From a virus, in the IMG/VR virus record IMGVR_UViG_3300022074_000229, positions 1 to 30,882 of that record: a stretch of 30,882 nt of DNA; one strand, given 5' to 3'. Position numbers and translations under genes: made by a program. Of this stretch, positions 6,247 to 13,506 are shown piece after piece (position 1 is the stretch's first letter; every line of letters starts with the position of its first letter). The notes beneath the pieces are model-generated. The model ran no database searches, was not told the origin of the DNA, and saw only the letters and a program-made list of their open reading frames with translations.

Positions 6247-7028
6247 AAGTCATAGCGTGGTGGAGTGCAGGTGTAACAAGTGCAGTAGCTACTAAGTTAG
6301 CCATTGATGAATACGGTATAGATAATGTTGAACCTATATACTTTGCCATTGATAGTGCTCATGACGATAATAAAAGATTCAAAGAACAGTGTGAAGATTG
6401 GTATGGGAAGGAGATAAGAGTAGACAGAGCACCTAAACACAAAGATCAGTTCGAGGTTATACTAAAAGATAAGTATGTAAATGGTCCTGGCGGTGCAAGA
6501 TGTACACTTGTTCTAAAGAAGATGGTAAGGCAAAGGATAGAAAGAAACGAAGAGTACAGTGCTCAAGTGTTTGGCTTTGAGTATACAAAAAAGGAAGTAA
6601 ACAGAGCTATACGTTTTCAAGAGCAGTACCCTGATGCAAAACCTATCTTCCCTTTGATAGAACAAAGGATGGATAAACCTGCCTCTCTATACTACCTTGA
6701 GAAGCAAGGAATAAGAAGACCTAAAATGTATGAGCTAGGTTATGGTAACAATAATTGCATTGGCTGTGTCAAAGGTGGCATGGGATACTGGAACAAGATA
6801 AGAATAGATTTTCCTGAGTCATTTGATAAGATGGCTAGGGCAGAAAGAGAGGTGGGTAATAGCTGTATCAGAGGAATATTCTTGGATGAACTAGATCCAA
6901 ACGCAGGACGCAAACAAAAGATGATCATGCCTGATTGTGGTAACTTTTGTGACATAGAGTTTGGAGAAGTATTACATCCTAGATTAGATGAAGTATATAA
7001 AGAACCAGTACAACTTAAATTATTATAG
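6243..7028 (+). CDS. PAPS-reductase-like PP-loop phage enzyme
   Basis: A 261-aa protein behind GAGGAGG. The N-terminus has a PP-loop (WWSAGVTSAVATKLA, residues 6-20), the ATP-binding signature of the adenine nucleotide alpha-hydrolase superfamily. The family pattern continues with GGARCTLVLKK (C87), VFGFEYT, NNNCIGCVKGGMGYWNKIR (C172, C175), IFLDELDP, and C232/C236 near the end. From memory it belongs to the common phage 'PAPS reductase family' whose substrate is unknown. The four C-terminal Cys could bind a metal or iron-sulfur cluster. Real PAPS reductases use an ECGLH motif, absent here, so a role in sulfur assimilation is doubtful. Sulfur transfer, thiolation or nucleotide modification is more likely, but unproven. 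Confidence 0.8.
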   Translation: MKVIAWWSAGVTSAVATKLAIDEYGIDNVEPIYFAIDSAHDDNKRFKEQCEDWYGKEIRVDRAPKHKDQFEVILKDKYVNGPGGARCTLVLKKMVRQRIERNEEYSAQVFGFEYTKKEVNRAIRFQEQYPDAKPIFPLIEQRMDKPASLYYLEKQGIRRPKMYELGYGNNNCIGCVKGGMGYWNKIRIDFPESFDKMARAEREVGNSCIRGIFLDELDPNAGRKQKMIMPDCGNFCDIEFGEVLHPRLDEVYKEPVQLKLL

Positions 7029-7038
7029 AGGAGGTAGT

Positions 7039-7248
7039 ATGTATTACGCACTAGACATATACAGTAAGACAACAAAGAAGATGTTTGCTTATCATTCAAG
7101 CGACAGCCGTAAGGATATATTGCATTTAAAAAAGATGTATGATACGAATGAGTTTGTTTACATCAAGGAGTGTTTTGGAGAGACAGATGAAGACAAAGAA
7201 ATATACAGAGAGTCTTCCAAATATGGAGGAACCACAGTTGCCAGTTAG
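7039..7248 (+). CDS. Unknown protein, 69 aa
   Basis: The frame is open from 6988, but ATG 7039 follows a strong GAGGAGG and lies after the previous stop, so it is the likely start. The protein is polar, with YHSSDSRKDILHLKKMYDTNEFVYIKE and an acidic stretch. Such short 'alpha/beta with aromatic strand' proteins are common in phage early regions. The 3' end overlaps the next gene by about 60 bases. No family is recognised. Confidence 0.6.
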   Translation: MYYALDIYSKTTKKMFAYHSSDSRKDILHLKKMYDTNEFVYIKECFGETDEDKEIYRESSKYGGTTVAS

Positions 7249-7393
7249 TATGCTACAACATATGGAGCAGATGGGTTTACTGCCTGTCTCCCATGATGAT
7301 GATGGAGTAAACAATATAGATTTACCCTGGAGAAGTAACACAAATTATTTCAGGAGAGATGTATTGGATGAGAGAGGAGAGCCATTGTTCTAA
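7187..7393 (+). CDS. Unknown protein, 68 aa
   Basis: The frame runs from 7139, but ATG 7187 has GGAG 7 bases upstream and gives MKTKKYTESLPN.... A later ATG at 7223 is also possible. The C-terminal half is polar with DDDGVNNIDLPW and RRDVLDERGEPLF, an extended tail typical of small phage proteins. The next gene begins on its stop codon. Start position uncertain, function unknown. Confidence 0.5.
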   Translation: MKTKKYTESLPNMEEPQLPVSMLQHMEQMGLLPVSHDDDGVNNIDLPWRSNTNYFRRDVLDERGEPLF

Positions 7394-7500
7394 TGTATAA
7401 GATACCTATAGTAATAATCGTAGTTTACCTACTCGCATTCGTGTGGTTCGTGTATGACACGTACAAAGGTGAAGACGATGGAAGGAACAGAAGAAGATGA
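7393..7500 (+). CDS. Single-pass membrane peptide, 35 aa
   Basis: ATG 7393 overlaps the preceding stop (TAATG). Residues 4-21 (IPIVIIVVYLLAFVWFVY) form one clear transmembrane helix, followed by a charged tail ending GRNRRR. The positive tail predicts a cytoplasmic C-terminus. Small membrane peptides of this kind are frequent in phage early regions and may act on host membrane proteins. No family can be named. Confidence 0.6.
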   Translation: MYKIPIVIIVVYLLAFVWFVYDTYKGEDDGRNRRR

Positions 7501-7503
7501 CAC

Positions 7504-7770
7504 ATGATAATGATGAGGCACATGAGAAAGACGATCCCCATGATGACATTACTGACAGTCTTGGGAATCTACCTAAAGAGAATACTGACAGCAATGAGTG
7601 TCCTGATAAACGTGATACTAGGAGGACAAAACAATCAGACGTTCAGCGCAAGGAATCACCAGTGGCAGAAAGAGGGAAAGCCTAACGTAGTTTATTTCAT
7701 TGACATGCTTATTGGCAAAGGTCATTGTGTAGAAGCGTGGGTATATTGGAAAGTGAGGAGAAAATGGTAG
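7504..7770 (+). CDS. Conserved phage membrane-associated protein, 88 aa
   Basis: The frame gives a short hydrophobic segment (MMTLLTVLGIYLKRIL and SVLINVILGG) followed by NQTFSARNHQWQKEGKPNVVYFIDMLIGKGHCVEAWVYW. From memory, similar proteins with '...LGG..NQTLSAR..' and a Cys-Trp end are common in phages, and their function is unknown. Several ATGs (7504, 7510, 7513, 7522) could be the start and none has a strong ribosome site. The end overlaps the integrase start by 7 bases. A competing frame (7497-7685) is low-complexity and less convincing. Confidence 0.65.
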   Translation: MIMMRHMRKTIPMMTLLTVLGIYLKRILTAMSVLINVILGGQNNQTFSARNHQWQKEGKPNVVYFIDMLIGKGHCVEAWVYWKVRRKW

Positions 7771-8681
7771 ACATACCTAAACATACATCGAAGCTATCAG
7801 CTATTGTAGACTTTTATCTGCACAGTAGTAGCTTCTGTAGTCTAAGTCCTAAGTCTCAGAAAGACTATGAGACACACCTGGATGTAATACTAAAGACTAA
7901 AGTAGAAGGTAGACTCTTAGGTAACTACACAGTGCGTAGCATCAAAGCTAGACACACTAACCTAGCGTATGAGAAGTGGCTTGTGTCTGGTGTACGTACT
8001 GCTAACTATCGTAAGGCTATCTTGTCTGCTGCATGGAAGTACAGCTTGAGGTTAGACGTAATGGATAATGACCCAGTACGTTTGATCAAGACGAAGAGCA
8101 CTAAGCCACGCAAGGTCAAGTGGACTCGTGAACAAGTGTTACTGTTTCTTGATACAGCATATGGTAACTTCAGGTGGCGTAGCATTGGGTTGATTGTACA
8201 TATGGCATATGAGTGGGCGCAGCGTGTTGGAGACATGCGTACCTTGACTTGGGACAACATTAACTTCAGCGCACAACGTATTGATTTAACACAAAGTAAA
8301 CGTGGTGCTGATGTGCACCTACCTATACCTGATGATCTACTATCTATGCTTAGACAACAGAGCCAGGACTTTGGATTCCAAAACTACGTAGCACCTAAGA
8401 CTACACCAGTAGCAGGGGCGTATGTACCTTACGCAATTGACCACATCGATGATGCAATCAACGAAGTCAAAGAGGCTGCAGGACTACCAAAGAAACTAAC
8501 AGCTATGGATCTACGTAGGACAGCAATCACTGAGATGGTAGAGGCAGGTGTTGAGACTCTTGAGTTGATGCAAGTGACAGGTCACAGGAATCCTGAGTCA
8601 GTCAAGCCATATCTGGTCAACACATTTAGTGGTGCAAGTAATGCGTTAAGCAAACGGAGGAGCAAAGATGACCAACATTAA
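7764..8681 (+). CDS. int: Tyrosine recombinase (phage integrase)
   Basis: The best start is ATG 7764, behind GTGAGGAG, giving 305 aa. It has an N-terminal SAM-like DNA-binding domain (about 1-110) and a C-terminal catalytic domain. Catalytic residues that can be placed are R154 (AQRVGDMRTL), K179 (TQSKRG), R251 (MDLRRT), H274 (TGHRNPES) and the nucleophile Y283 (KPYL). The first position of the usual HxxR box is Met (M248), so one of the canonical residues is replaced. The enzyme should insert the phage into the host chromosome and probably excise it. Being embedded between an early membrane gene and the primase, it is transcribed with the replication genes. No attP or tRNA fragment was recognised near it. 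Confidence 0.9.
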   Translation: MVDIPKHTSKLSAIVDFYLHSSSFCSLSPKSQKDYETHLDVILKTKVEGRLLGNYTVRSIKARHTNLAYEKWLVSGVRTANYRKAILSAAWKYSLRLDVMDNDPVRLIKTKSTKPRKVKWTREQVLLFLDTAYGNFRWRSIGLIVHMAYEWAQRVGDMRTLTWDNINFSAQRIDLTQSKRGADVHLPIPDDLLSMLRQQSQDFGFQNYVAPKTTPVAGAYVPYAIDHIDDAINEVKEAAGLPKKLTAMDLRRTAITEMVEAGVETLELMQVTGHRNPESVKPYLVNTFSGASNALSKRRSKDDQH

Positions 8682-9456
8682 GAACTACTTGGAGTCGCTT
8701 GATTTAAAAGAAGAATACAAACACAGAGGTGACTGCCCTAAGTGCAAAGGCAAGAACACATTCACTGCTATACGAGATGGTAGTGCGCTGTTGTACAACT
8801 GTTATAAGCTTGACTGTAATACCAAAGGTGTAGTGTCATCAGGCATGACAGCAAGAGAGATACAGCGTAAGCTCAAAGGGTATGAAGAACCTGAATCTGA
8901 GCACGAGACATTCACTTGGCCTGAGTATGTAGTGACACCTACTGCAGAACACAGAGATCACGAAAGGTTTATAGGTAGGTGGGGCTTGTATGGTGAAGAC
9001 TTGATGTACGATGTAATGGATGGACGTGTAGTGTTTCCTATCTATGACAGAGGCAGATTAGTAGGAGCTATAGGTAGATGTACATCCTATACAGGACAGG
9101 TTAAGTGGAGGCGTTACGATAGGACACCTACTGTATTCACTCGTGTCGTTGGTAAACCTAGTGGTGTCGTAATGATAGTAGAAGATGTCATCAGTGCAAC
9201 TGTAGCAGCTAAACTATTTCCAGGCTTAACAGGTCTAGCTATACTGGGTACATCATTCAGTGTATCTAATATGCAACACTTAGATAATTTTTACAAAGTT
9301 ATAGTAGCATTAGATCCTGACGCTGCATATAAAACACTAGAGTACAAGAGAGAGATAGAGGCTTACACAGGGTTAGAGACTATAGCGTTGAGACTCTATG
9401 ATGATATTAAATATAAAGTAGAAGCAGACATTAAAAAACTAGAGGAGATAGTTTAA
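8668..9456 (+). CDS. DNA primase with zinc finger and Toprim domain
   Basis: A 262-aa protein resembling the primase half of T7 gp4. The N-terminal zinc finger uses C23, C26, C45 and C50 (CPKC...CYKLDC). The Toprim fold has E172 (VMIVEDVIS) and D216/D218 (VALDPDAA), the acid residues that hold catalytic metal. It lacks the helicase part, which is supplied separately by the gene at 10188. It makes RNA primers at the replication fork. It overlaps the integrase by 14 bases and is followed at once by a small membrane-protein gene. Confidence 0.9.
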   Translation: MTNIKNYLESLDLKEEYKHRGDCPKCKGKNTFTAIRDGSALLYNCYKLDCNTKGVVSSGMTAREIQRKLKGYEEPESEHETFTWPEYVVTPTAEHRDHERFIGRWGLYGEDLMYDVMDGRVVFPIYDRGRLVGAIGRCTSYTGQVKWRRYDRTPTVFTRVVGKPSGVVMIVEDVISATVAAKLFPGLTGLAILGTSFSVSNMQHLDNFYKVIVALDPDAAYKTLEYKREIEAYTGLETIALRLYDDIKYKVEADIKKLEEIV

Positions 9457-9650
9457 TGACACCAAGTGAAGAAGCAGAGTTAGAAGCAAAGCTAACATAC
9501 GAAGCGTTTATCAAGTGGGTAAAGGTTACCTTCTACTGGATAATGGCAATGTTATTAGTACTAGCGTACTTTAACTTTGGAGTAGATAACAAAACAGGTA
9601 GTCAGTACAACGGTGCAGTATACGCACCCAAGAATGTAGGAGACAAGTAA
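9456..9650 (+). CDS. Small single-pass membrane protein, 64 aa
   Basis: Starts on the last base of the primase stop codon, behind GAGGAG. An acidic N-terminal helix (EEAELEAKLTYEAFIKW) precedes one transmembrane segment (about 24-42, FYWIMAMLLVLAYFNFGV), then a polar tail. The placement among replication genes suggests a role in anchoring or host takeover, but no family is recognised. It abuts the next gene at 9650. Confidence 0.65.
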   Translation: MTPSEEAELEAKLTYEAFIKWVKVTFYWIMAMLLVLAYFNFGVDNKTGSQYNGAVYAPKNVGDK

Positions 9651-9865
9651 TGCAACCAAAGAATGTACCATGCCATATCCGTATCAAGGTAGAGCCGACA
9701 CAGCAGCAGAAAGGTAGAGCCTGTCGATTACACGGTAAAGACTTCAAGAGTATAGCTGATGCAGCTAGGCACTGGAATGTGAACTACTCGTGGGCAGCAG
9801 AACAAGTTAGTAAAGGGTGGAACAAAGAAGGTTTCCCTCAAAAGTATAGGAAGAGTTATGTCTGA
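9650..9865 (+). CDS. Small basic protein with HTH-like motif, 71 aa
   Basis: Starts at the end of the preceding gene. The middle reads HGKDFKSIADAARHWNV and then SWAAEQVSKGW, a helix-turn-helix-like arrangement similar to NUMOD1-type DNA-binding modules of phage nucleases. The protein is basic with two N-terminal Cys. It probably binds DNA without a catalytic domain. It overlaps the next gene by 8 bases. Assignment is from pattern only. Confidence 0.6.
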   Translation: MQPKNVPCHIRIKVEPTQQQKGRACRLHGKDFKSIADAARHWNVNYSWAAEQVSKGWNKEGFPQKYRKSYV

Positions 9866-10007
9866 ACAATACTGTACAACAAAAGGTTTAGGGTGGGCAT
9901 TCTTAACGTGTGCATTTCTTATAGTGGGTGTGCCTGTACTGATGTGGTTAGCCTTAGAGGGTAGCAGTTGGTACGAAACATTTAGTATGATGAATCCAAT
10001 GTGGTGA
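9858..10007 (+). CDS. Small membrane peptide, 49 aa
   Basis: ATG 9858 overlaps the preceding gene and follows AGGAAGAG, a fair ribosome site. Residues 12-33 (GWAFLTCAFLIVGVPVLMWLAL) form one transmembrane helix, followed by a short aromatic polar tail. It is one of several tiny membrane peptides in this rightward block. The function is unknown. Confidence 0.55.
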   Translation: MSEQYCTTKGLGWAFLTCAFLIVGVPVLMWLALEGSSWYETFSMMNPMW

Positions 10008-10011
10008 TGAT

Positions 10012-10173
10012 ATGAAGAAGACAACAATAATAGATGAACGTGTACCACTAGGTAAAGTTTACGTTGACTTGACAGTAGATGAAGTGTTAGAGGCATGTAA
10101 GAGGTATGCTTCAGATAAAGCTTTTGATGAAGAGTTAGCTAGGGTATACAACAAGGAGACAAGTTTTGATTGA
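10012..10173 (+). CDS. Unknown protein, 53 aa
   Basis: ATG 10012 follows GGTGATGATAT, a weak ribosome site, directly after the membrane peptide. The protein is MKKTTIIDERVPLGK..., with a strand-helix pattern and the helix VDEVLEACKRYASDKAFDEE. The TGA at 10171-10173 lies just before the helicase ribosome site. No family is recognised. The weak start lowers confidence. Confidence 0.5.
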   Translation: MKKTTIIDERVPLGKVYVDLTVDEVLEACKRYASDKAFDEELARVYNKETSFD

Positions 10174-10187
10174 GAGAGGAGATACAC

Positions 10188-11417
10188 ATGATGGAACTAG
10201 CATTAATCCGTACTATGTTGGACAAAGAGTTCTACGATAACCACAAGGGTATACGTTGTCCAGATAAGATATTCAGTAAGGATGCACGTAAGATTAAGCA
10301 GACGCTTGACTACGCTATGGATACATACGGTAAAAACATTACACCCACAGAGTTAGAGTCTCTGTTCTTTGTTAACAATACCAGTATGACTACAGCTAAC
10401 AAGCTAGTCTTTAGTGATTTGTTTCAAAAGGTTGCACGAGAGAAACCACTATCTACAGAGATAGCTGATGATGTATTGTCTAAGTTATTTCAACAGGTAG
10501 TAGGTGAAGAGATTGCTAACCTTGGTTTTGATTACGTCAATGGATCACAGTCTAGCTTAGAGCCTTTGAGAAACATACTGAGTAACTATCAAGATGATTT
10601 CCTACCCAACCTCAAGGTAGAGTGGGATGATACAAGTATTGATACACTACTAAAAGCCAACGACATACAATCACAATGGAAGTGGAACATACCTACGCTT
10701 AGACGTAAGACAGAAGGTATCAGCGCAGGACACCTAGTTGTTGTAGGTGCTAGACCTAACACAGGTAAGACTAGCTTTCATGCTAGTACAATAGCTGCGC
10801 CTGATGGCTTTGCTTCACAGGGTGCTAAGTGTATGGTGCTGTGTAATGAAGAAAGCTATGAACGTGTAGGTGCAAGATACCTTAGTGCCGCTACAAGTAT
10901 GAGCATGGATGAAGTTAAGACTAACATGGCGGTGGCTGCATTACGTTACGATCCAATAGAGAAGAACGTCTTTATCAAAGACAGCACAGGTAAAGACATG
11001 GCATGGGTTGAGGCTATCATCAAAGCATACGAGCCTGACATTGTAGTGCTTGATATGGGTGACAAGTTTGCATCGAAGACAAGTGATAAGTCGGACATCT
11101 ATCTTAAGGAAGCAGCCATACATGCACGTAACATATCTAAGGAACACAAGTGTGCAATCATATGGATGTCACAGTTGAGTGCAGCAGCAGAAGGTTTGGT
11201 ACATCCTGATCAGTCAATGCTTGAAGGTAGCCGTACTGGTAAAGCAGCCGAAGCTGACTTGATGATTCTTATTTCAAAGAACAAGGTGGTTGAAGGACAA
11301 GATGAAGAAGAAAGCAGTCAAAGACATCTTTGTATAGCCAAGAACAAACTCAAGGGTGGATGGCATGGTACTATTCACTGTGAGTTAGATGGTGATAGGA
11401 GTCAGTACTTAGCATGA
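10188..11417 (+). CDS. Replicative DNA helicase, DnaB/gp4-helicase type
   Basis: A TTG at 10170 would also be in frame, but ATG 10188 has GAGAGGAG at ideal distance and gives 409 aa. The N-terminal ~165 residues look like a helical interaction domain. The RecA-like core has Walker A GARPNTGKTS (187-196), a Walker B DIVVLDMGD, then SQLSAAAEG and GSRTGKAAEAD typical of the DnaB family (H3/H4 region). It should form a hexamer that unwinds DNA on the lagging strand and recruit the separate primase at 8668. The polymerase starts within its stop (ATGA overlap), so both are made together. No bacterial DnaB loader gene is seen. Confidence 0.9.
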   Translation: MMELALIRTMLDKEFYDNHKGIRCPDKIFSKDARKIKQTLDYAMDTYGKNITPTELESLFFVNNTSMTTANKLVFSDLFQKVAREKPLSTEIADDVLSKLFQQVVGEEIANLGFDYVNGSQSSLEPLRNILSNYQDDFLPNLKVEWDDTSIDTLLKANDIQSQWKWNIPTLRRKTEGISAGHLVVVGARPNTGKTSFHASTIAAPDGFASQGAKCMVLCNEESYERVGARYLSAATSMSMDEVKTNMAVAALRYDPIEKNVFIKDSTGKDMAWVEAIIKAYEPDIVVLDMGDKFASKTSDKSDIYLKEAAIHARNISKEHKCAIIWMSQLSAAAEGLVHPDQSMLEGSRTGKAAEADLMILISKNKVVEGQDEEESSQRHLCIAKNKLKGGWHGTIHCELDGDRSQYLA

Positions 11418-13462
11418 GACTTGTAGTTGATGTAGAAAACACAATCACCAAACGAGAGAAGAAGAACATCCTTGATCCGTTTGAACCTGGACTTGAGCTT
11501 GTACAAGTAGGTATGCAGAATGTAGACAACCCTGATGAGACATACCTGTTCACGCTTAATCATAAAGAAGATCAAGATGTTGGTGGCTCAAGGGCTATGA
11601 ACATTCAGCTTATACTGGATAACACAACGCTCTTGATCATGCACAATGCACAGCATGACTTGATGTGGCTGTGGGAATCAGGCTTCAAGTATGACGGTGA
11701 CATCTATGACACGATGTTAGCTGAGTATTTGTTACAGCGTGGGCAGAAAGAACCTATAAGCTTAGAAGTTTGCGCTGAACGTAGGAATTTAAACTATCAG
11801 AAGCAAGACACTCTCAAGGAGTATTACAAGAAAGGATACAACACCAATGAGATACCTTTACAAGAGCTTCTTTTTTATCTTAGGAGTGACCTCGACATTA
11901 CTCGTGAGTTGTACTTTGCCTTGGAACAAGACTACGCACAGCCAGAAGCAGAGTCCTTACATAGAGTTAAAGACATTACCTTCCGCACCTGTAAAGCCCT
12001 CACCAGAATGTATATGTCAGGAATCCGTGTGGACAGAACCGCCCTTCAGCAGGTCCGACTAGAGTTTGAGAAAGAGAAAGCTGAGATAGAGGACAGGCTA
12101 CAACGTAAGACTCGTAAGCTTATGGGTGACACACCAGTTAATCTCAATAGCCCTGAGCAAGTATCTCAAGTTATCTTTAGCAGACGTGTGCACAACAAAA
12201 AAGAATGGGCTGACTTGTTTGACTACACTGAGACACAGCAAGAGTTTAGAGAAGCTATAGAAGCAAACAGTACTATCGTTAGAAAAACTAAAGCTAGTAC
12301 TTGCCCTGATTGTAATGGGCGTGGCTTAGTACACAAGCTGCGTAAGGATGGTACACTTTACAAGCTACCAACTAAATGTAAGCCATGTGACAGTAGAGGT
12401 TATCTACTAACTAAAACTAAAGAGGTGGCAGGTTTATGTTTCTCTGCACCAAGTAAGAAATGGATAAGTGCAAATGGTTTTAGTACTAGTAAGGGCAACC
12501 TTGAAAGTCTTATGGCTACCGCTACAAGCAACGGCATGGAGTCTGCTCTTGATTTCCTTACTGACCTTAAGCGTCTGTCTGCTATTAGCAGTTACCTTAG
12601 TAGCTTCGTGGATGGTATCGACATATATACCAAGCCAGACGGATTCTTACACGTTAACCTTACCCAAAGTGTTACCAGTACAGGTAGATTTTCTGGACGC
12701 AATCCCAACATGCAAAACATGCCAAGAGGAGGAACATTCCCAGTGAAGCGTGTGTTCATATCACGATGGGAGGGTGGACAGATAATGGAATGTGACTTTG
12801 CTCAATTGGAGTTCAGAGTTGCTGCATTCCTCTCACAGGACAGCACAGCCATGCAGGAGATAGATACAGGGTTTGATGTGCACTCCTACACTGCAAAGGT
12901 TATCAGTGATGCAGGACAGCCTACAGCCAGGCAAGCAGCAAAGGAACATACCTTCGCCCCACTCTTCGGAGCTACAGGGTATGGTAGATCAAAGGCTGTA
13001 GCTGCATACTACAAGCACTTCAATGAGAAGTACAAAGGTGTAGCTAAGTGGCACAAGAAGTTAGGTGATGAAGCCATGAGGTTTCTTAAGATAACTAACG
13101 TGAGTGGTAGACAGTATGCGTTTCCTGATGTGACTCGTAGGAGTAATGGTAACGTATCACACTTCACTATGATAAAGAACTACCCTGTCCAAGGATTTGC
13201 TACAGGTGACATCGTGCCTGTTGTACTACTAGAGTTCGAGCGATTGCTTGAGCCTTTACATTCATGCCTAGTCAATACGGTACACGATTCAATGGTGATA
13301 GATGTACACCCTGATGAAGTAAAAAAAGTTTTGACTATAGTGGATACTATTAACTCTAATCTAAACTGTGTTATAAAAGACGCATACGATGTAGAAATGA
13401 ATGTGCCTTTATTATTAGAAGCTAAAATAGGAAAGAATTGGCTTGACACAGTTGACGTTTAG
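11414..13462 (+). CDS. polA: DNA polymerase A with inserted DnaJ-like zinc finger
   Basis: A 682-aa family-A DNA polymerase. Exonuclease motifs: DVE (D6, E8), HNAQHD (D82), and YLRSD (Y155, D159), the DEDDy arrangement. Polymerase motif A is CDFAQLEFR (D461), B is AAKEHTFAPLFGATGYG (K510-G524), C is VHDSM (H624, D625). Between exo and pol, residues about 297-329 carry C297-x2-C300-x-G-x-G and C322-x2-C325-x-x-x-G, two halves of a DnaJ central-domain zinc finger. A similar insertion was, as I recall, reported in the HMO-2011 phage polymerase. It should copy both strands with proofreading. No thioredoxin-binding loop of the T7 kind was recognised. Confidence 0.93.
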   Translation: MRLVVDVENTITKREKKNILDPFEPGLELVQVGMQNVDNPDETYLFTLNHKEDQDVGGSRAMNIQLILDNTTLLIMHNAQHDLMWLWESGFKYDGDIYDTMLAEYLLQRGQKEPISLEVCAERRNLNYQKQDTLKEYYKKGYNTNEIPLQELLFYLRSDLDITRELYFALEQDYAQPEAESLHRVKDITFRTCKALTRMYMSGIRVDRTALQQVRLEFEKEKAEIEDRLQRKTRKLMGDTPVNLNSPEQVSQVIFSRRVHNKKEWADLFDYTETQQEFREAIEANSTIVRKTKASTCPDCNGRGLVHKLRKDGTLYKLPTKCKPCDSRGYLLTKTKEVAGLCFSAPSKKWISANGFSTSKGNLESLMATATSNGMESALDFLTDLKRLSAISSYLSSFVDGIDIYTKPDGFLHVNLTQSVTSTGRFSGRNPNMQNMPRGGTFPVKRVFISRWEGGQIMECDFAQLEFRVAAFLSQDSTAMQEIDTGFDVHSYTAKVISDAGQPTARQAAKEHTFAPLFGATGYGRSKAVAAYYKHFNEKYKGVAKWHKKLGDEAMRFLKITNVSGRQYAFPDVTRRSNGNVSHFTMIKNYPVQGFATGDIVPVVLLEFERLLEPLHSCLVNTVHDSMVIDVHPDEVKKVLTIVDTINSNLNCVIKDAYDVEMNVPLLLEAKIGKNWLDTVDV

Positions 13463-13470
13463 GGTATAAC
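13443..13470 (+). promoter_or_regulatory. Strong sigma70-like promoter before the 13507 gene
   Basis: TTGACA at 13443-13448 is a perfect -35 box and TATAAC at 13465-13470 is a near-perfect -10, separated by 16 bases. The -35 lies inside the last codons of the polymerase gene. Transcription would start near 13477 and pass AAAGGAAG before ATG 13507. Extra transcription here fits the need for much ssDNA-binding protein, if the next gene is one. Confidence 0.55.
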
Positions 13471-13506
13471 TAACCATCTTTAACTTTAAAAGGAAGTAAG
13501 TAAAAC

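Noticed and set aside
6740-7099. 119-aa minus-strand frame opposite the PP-loop gene
   Set aside because: Covers conserved codons of the real gene and would be the only minus-strand gene in the rightward block.
7497-7685. 62-aa frame overlapping the conserved 88-aa gene
   Set aside because: Asp/Glu-, Lys- and Thr-rich low-complexity peptide. The other frame gives a family-like sequence with aromatic and hydrophobic pattern.
7400-8700. attP site or tRNA fragment beside the integrase
   Set aside because: No tRNA 3'-end pattern (T-arm plus acceptor) was found near the gene.
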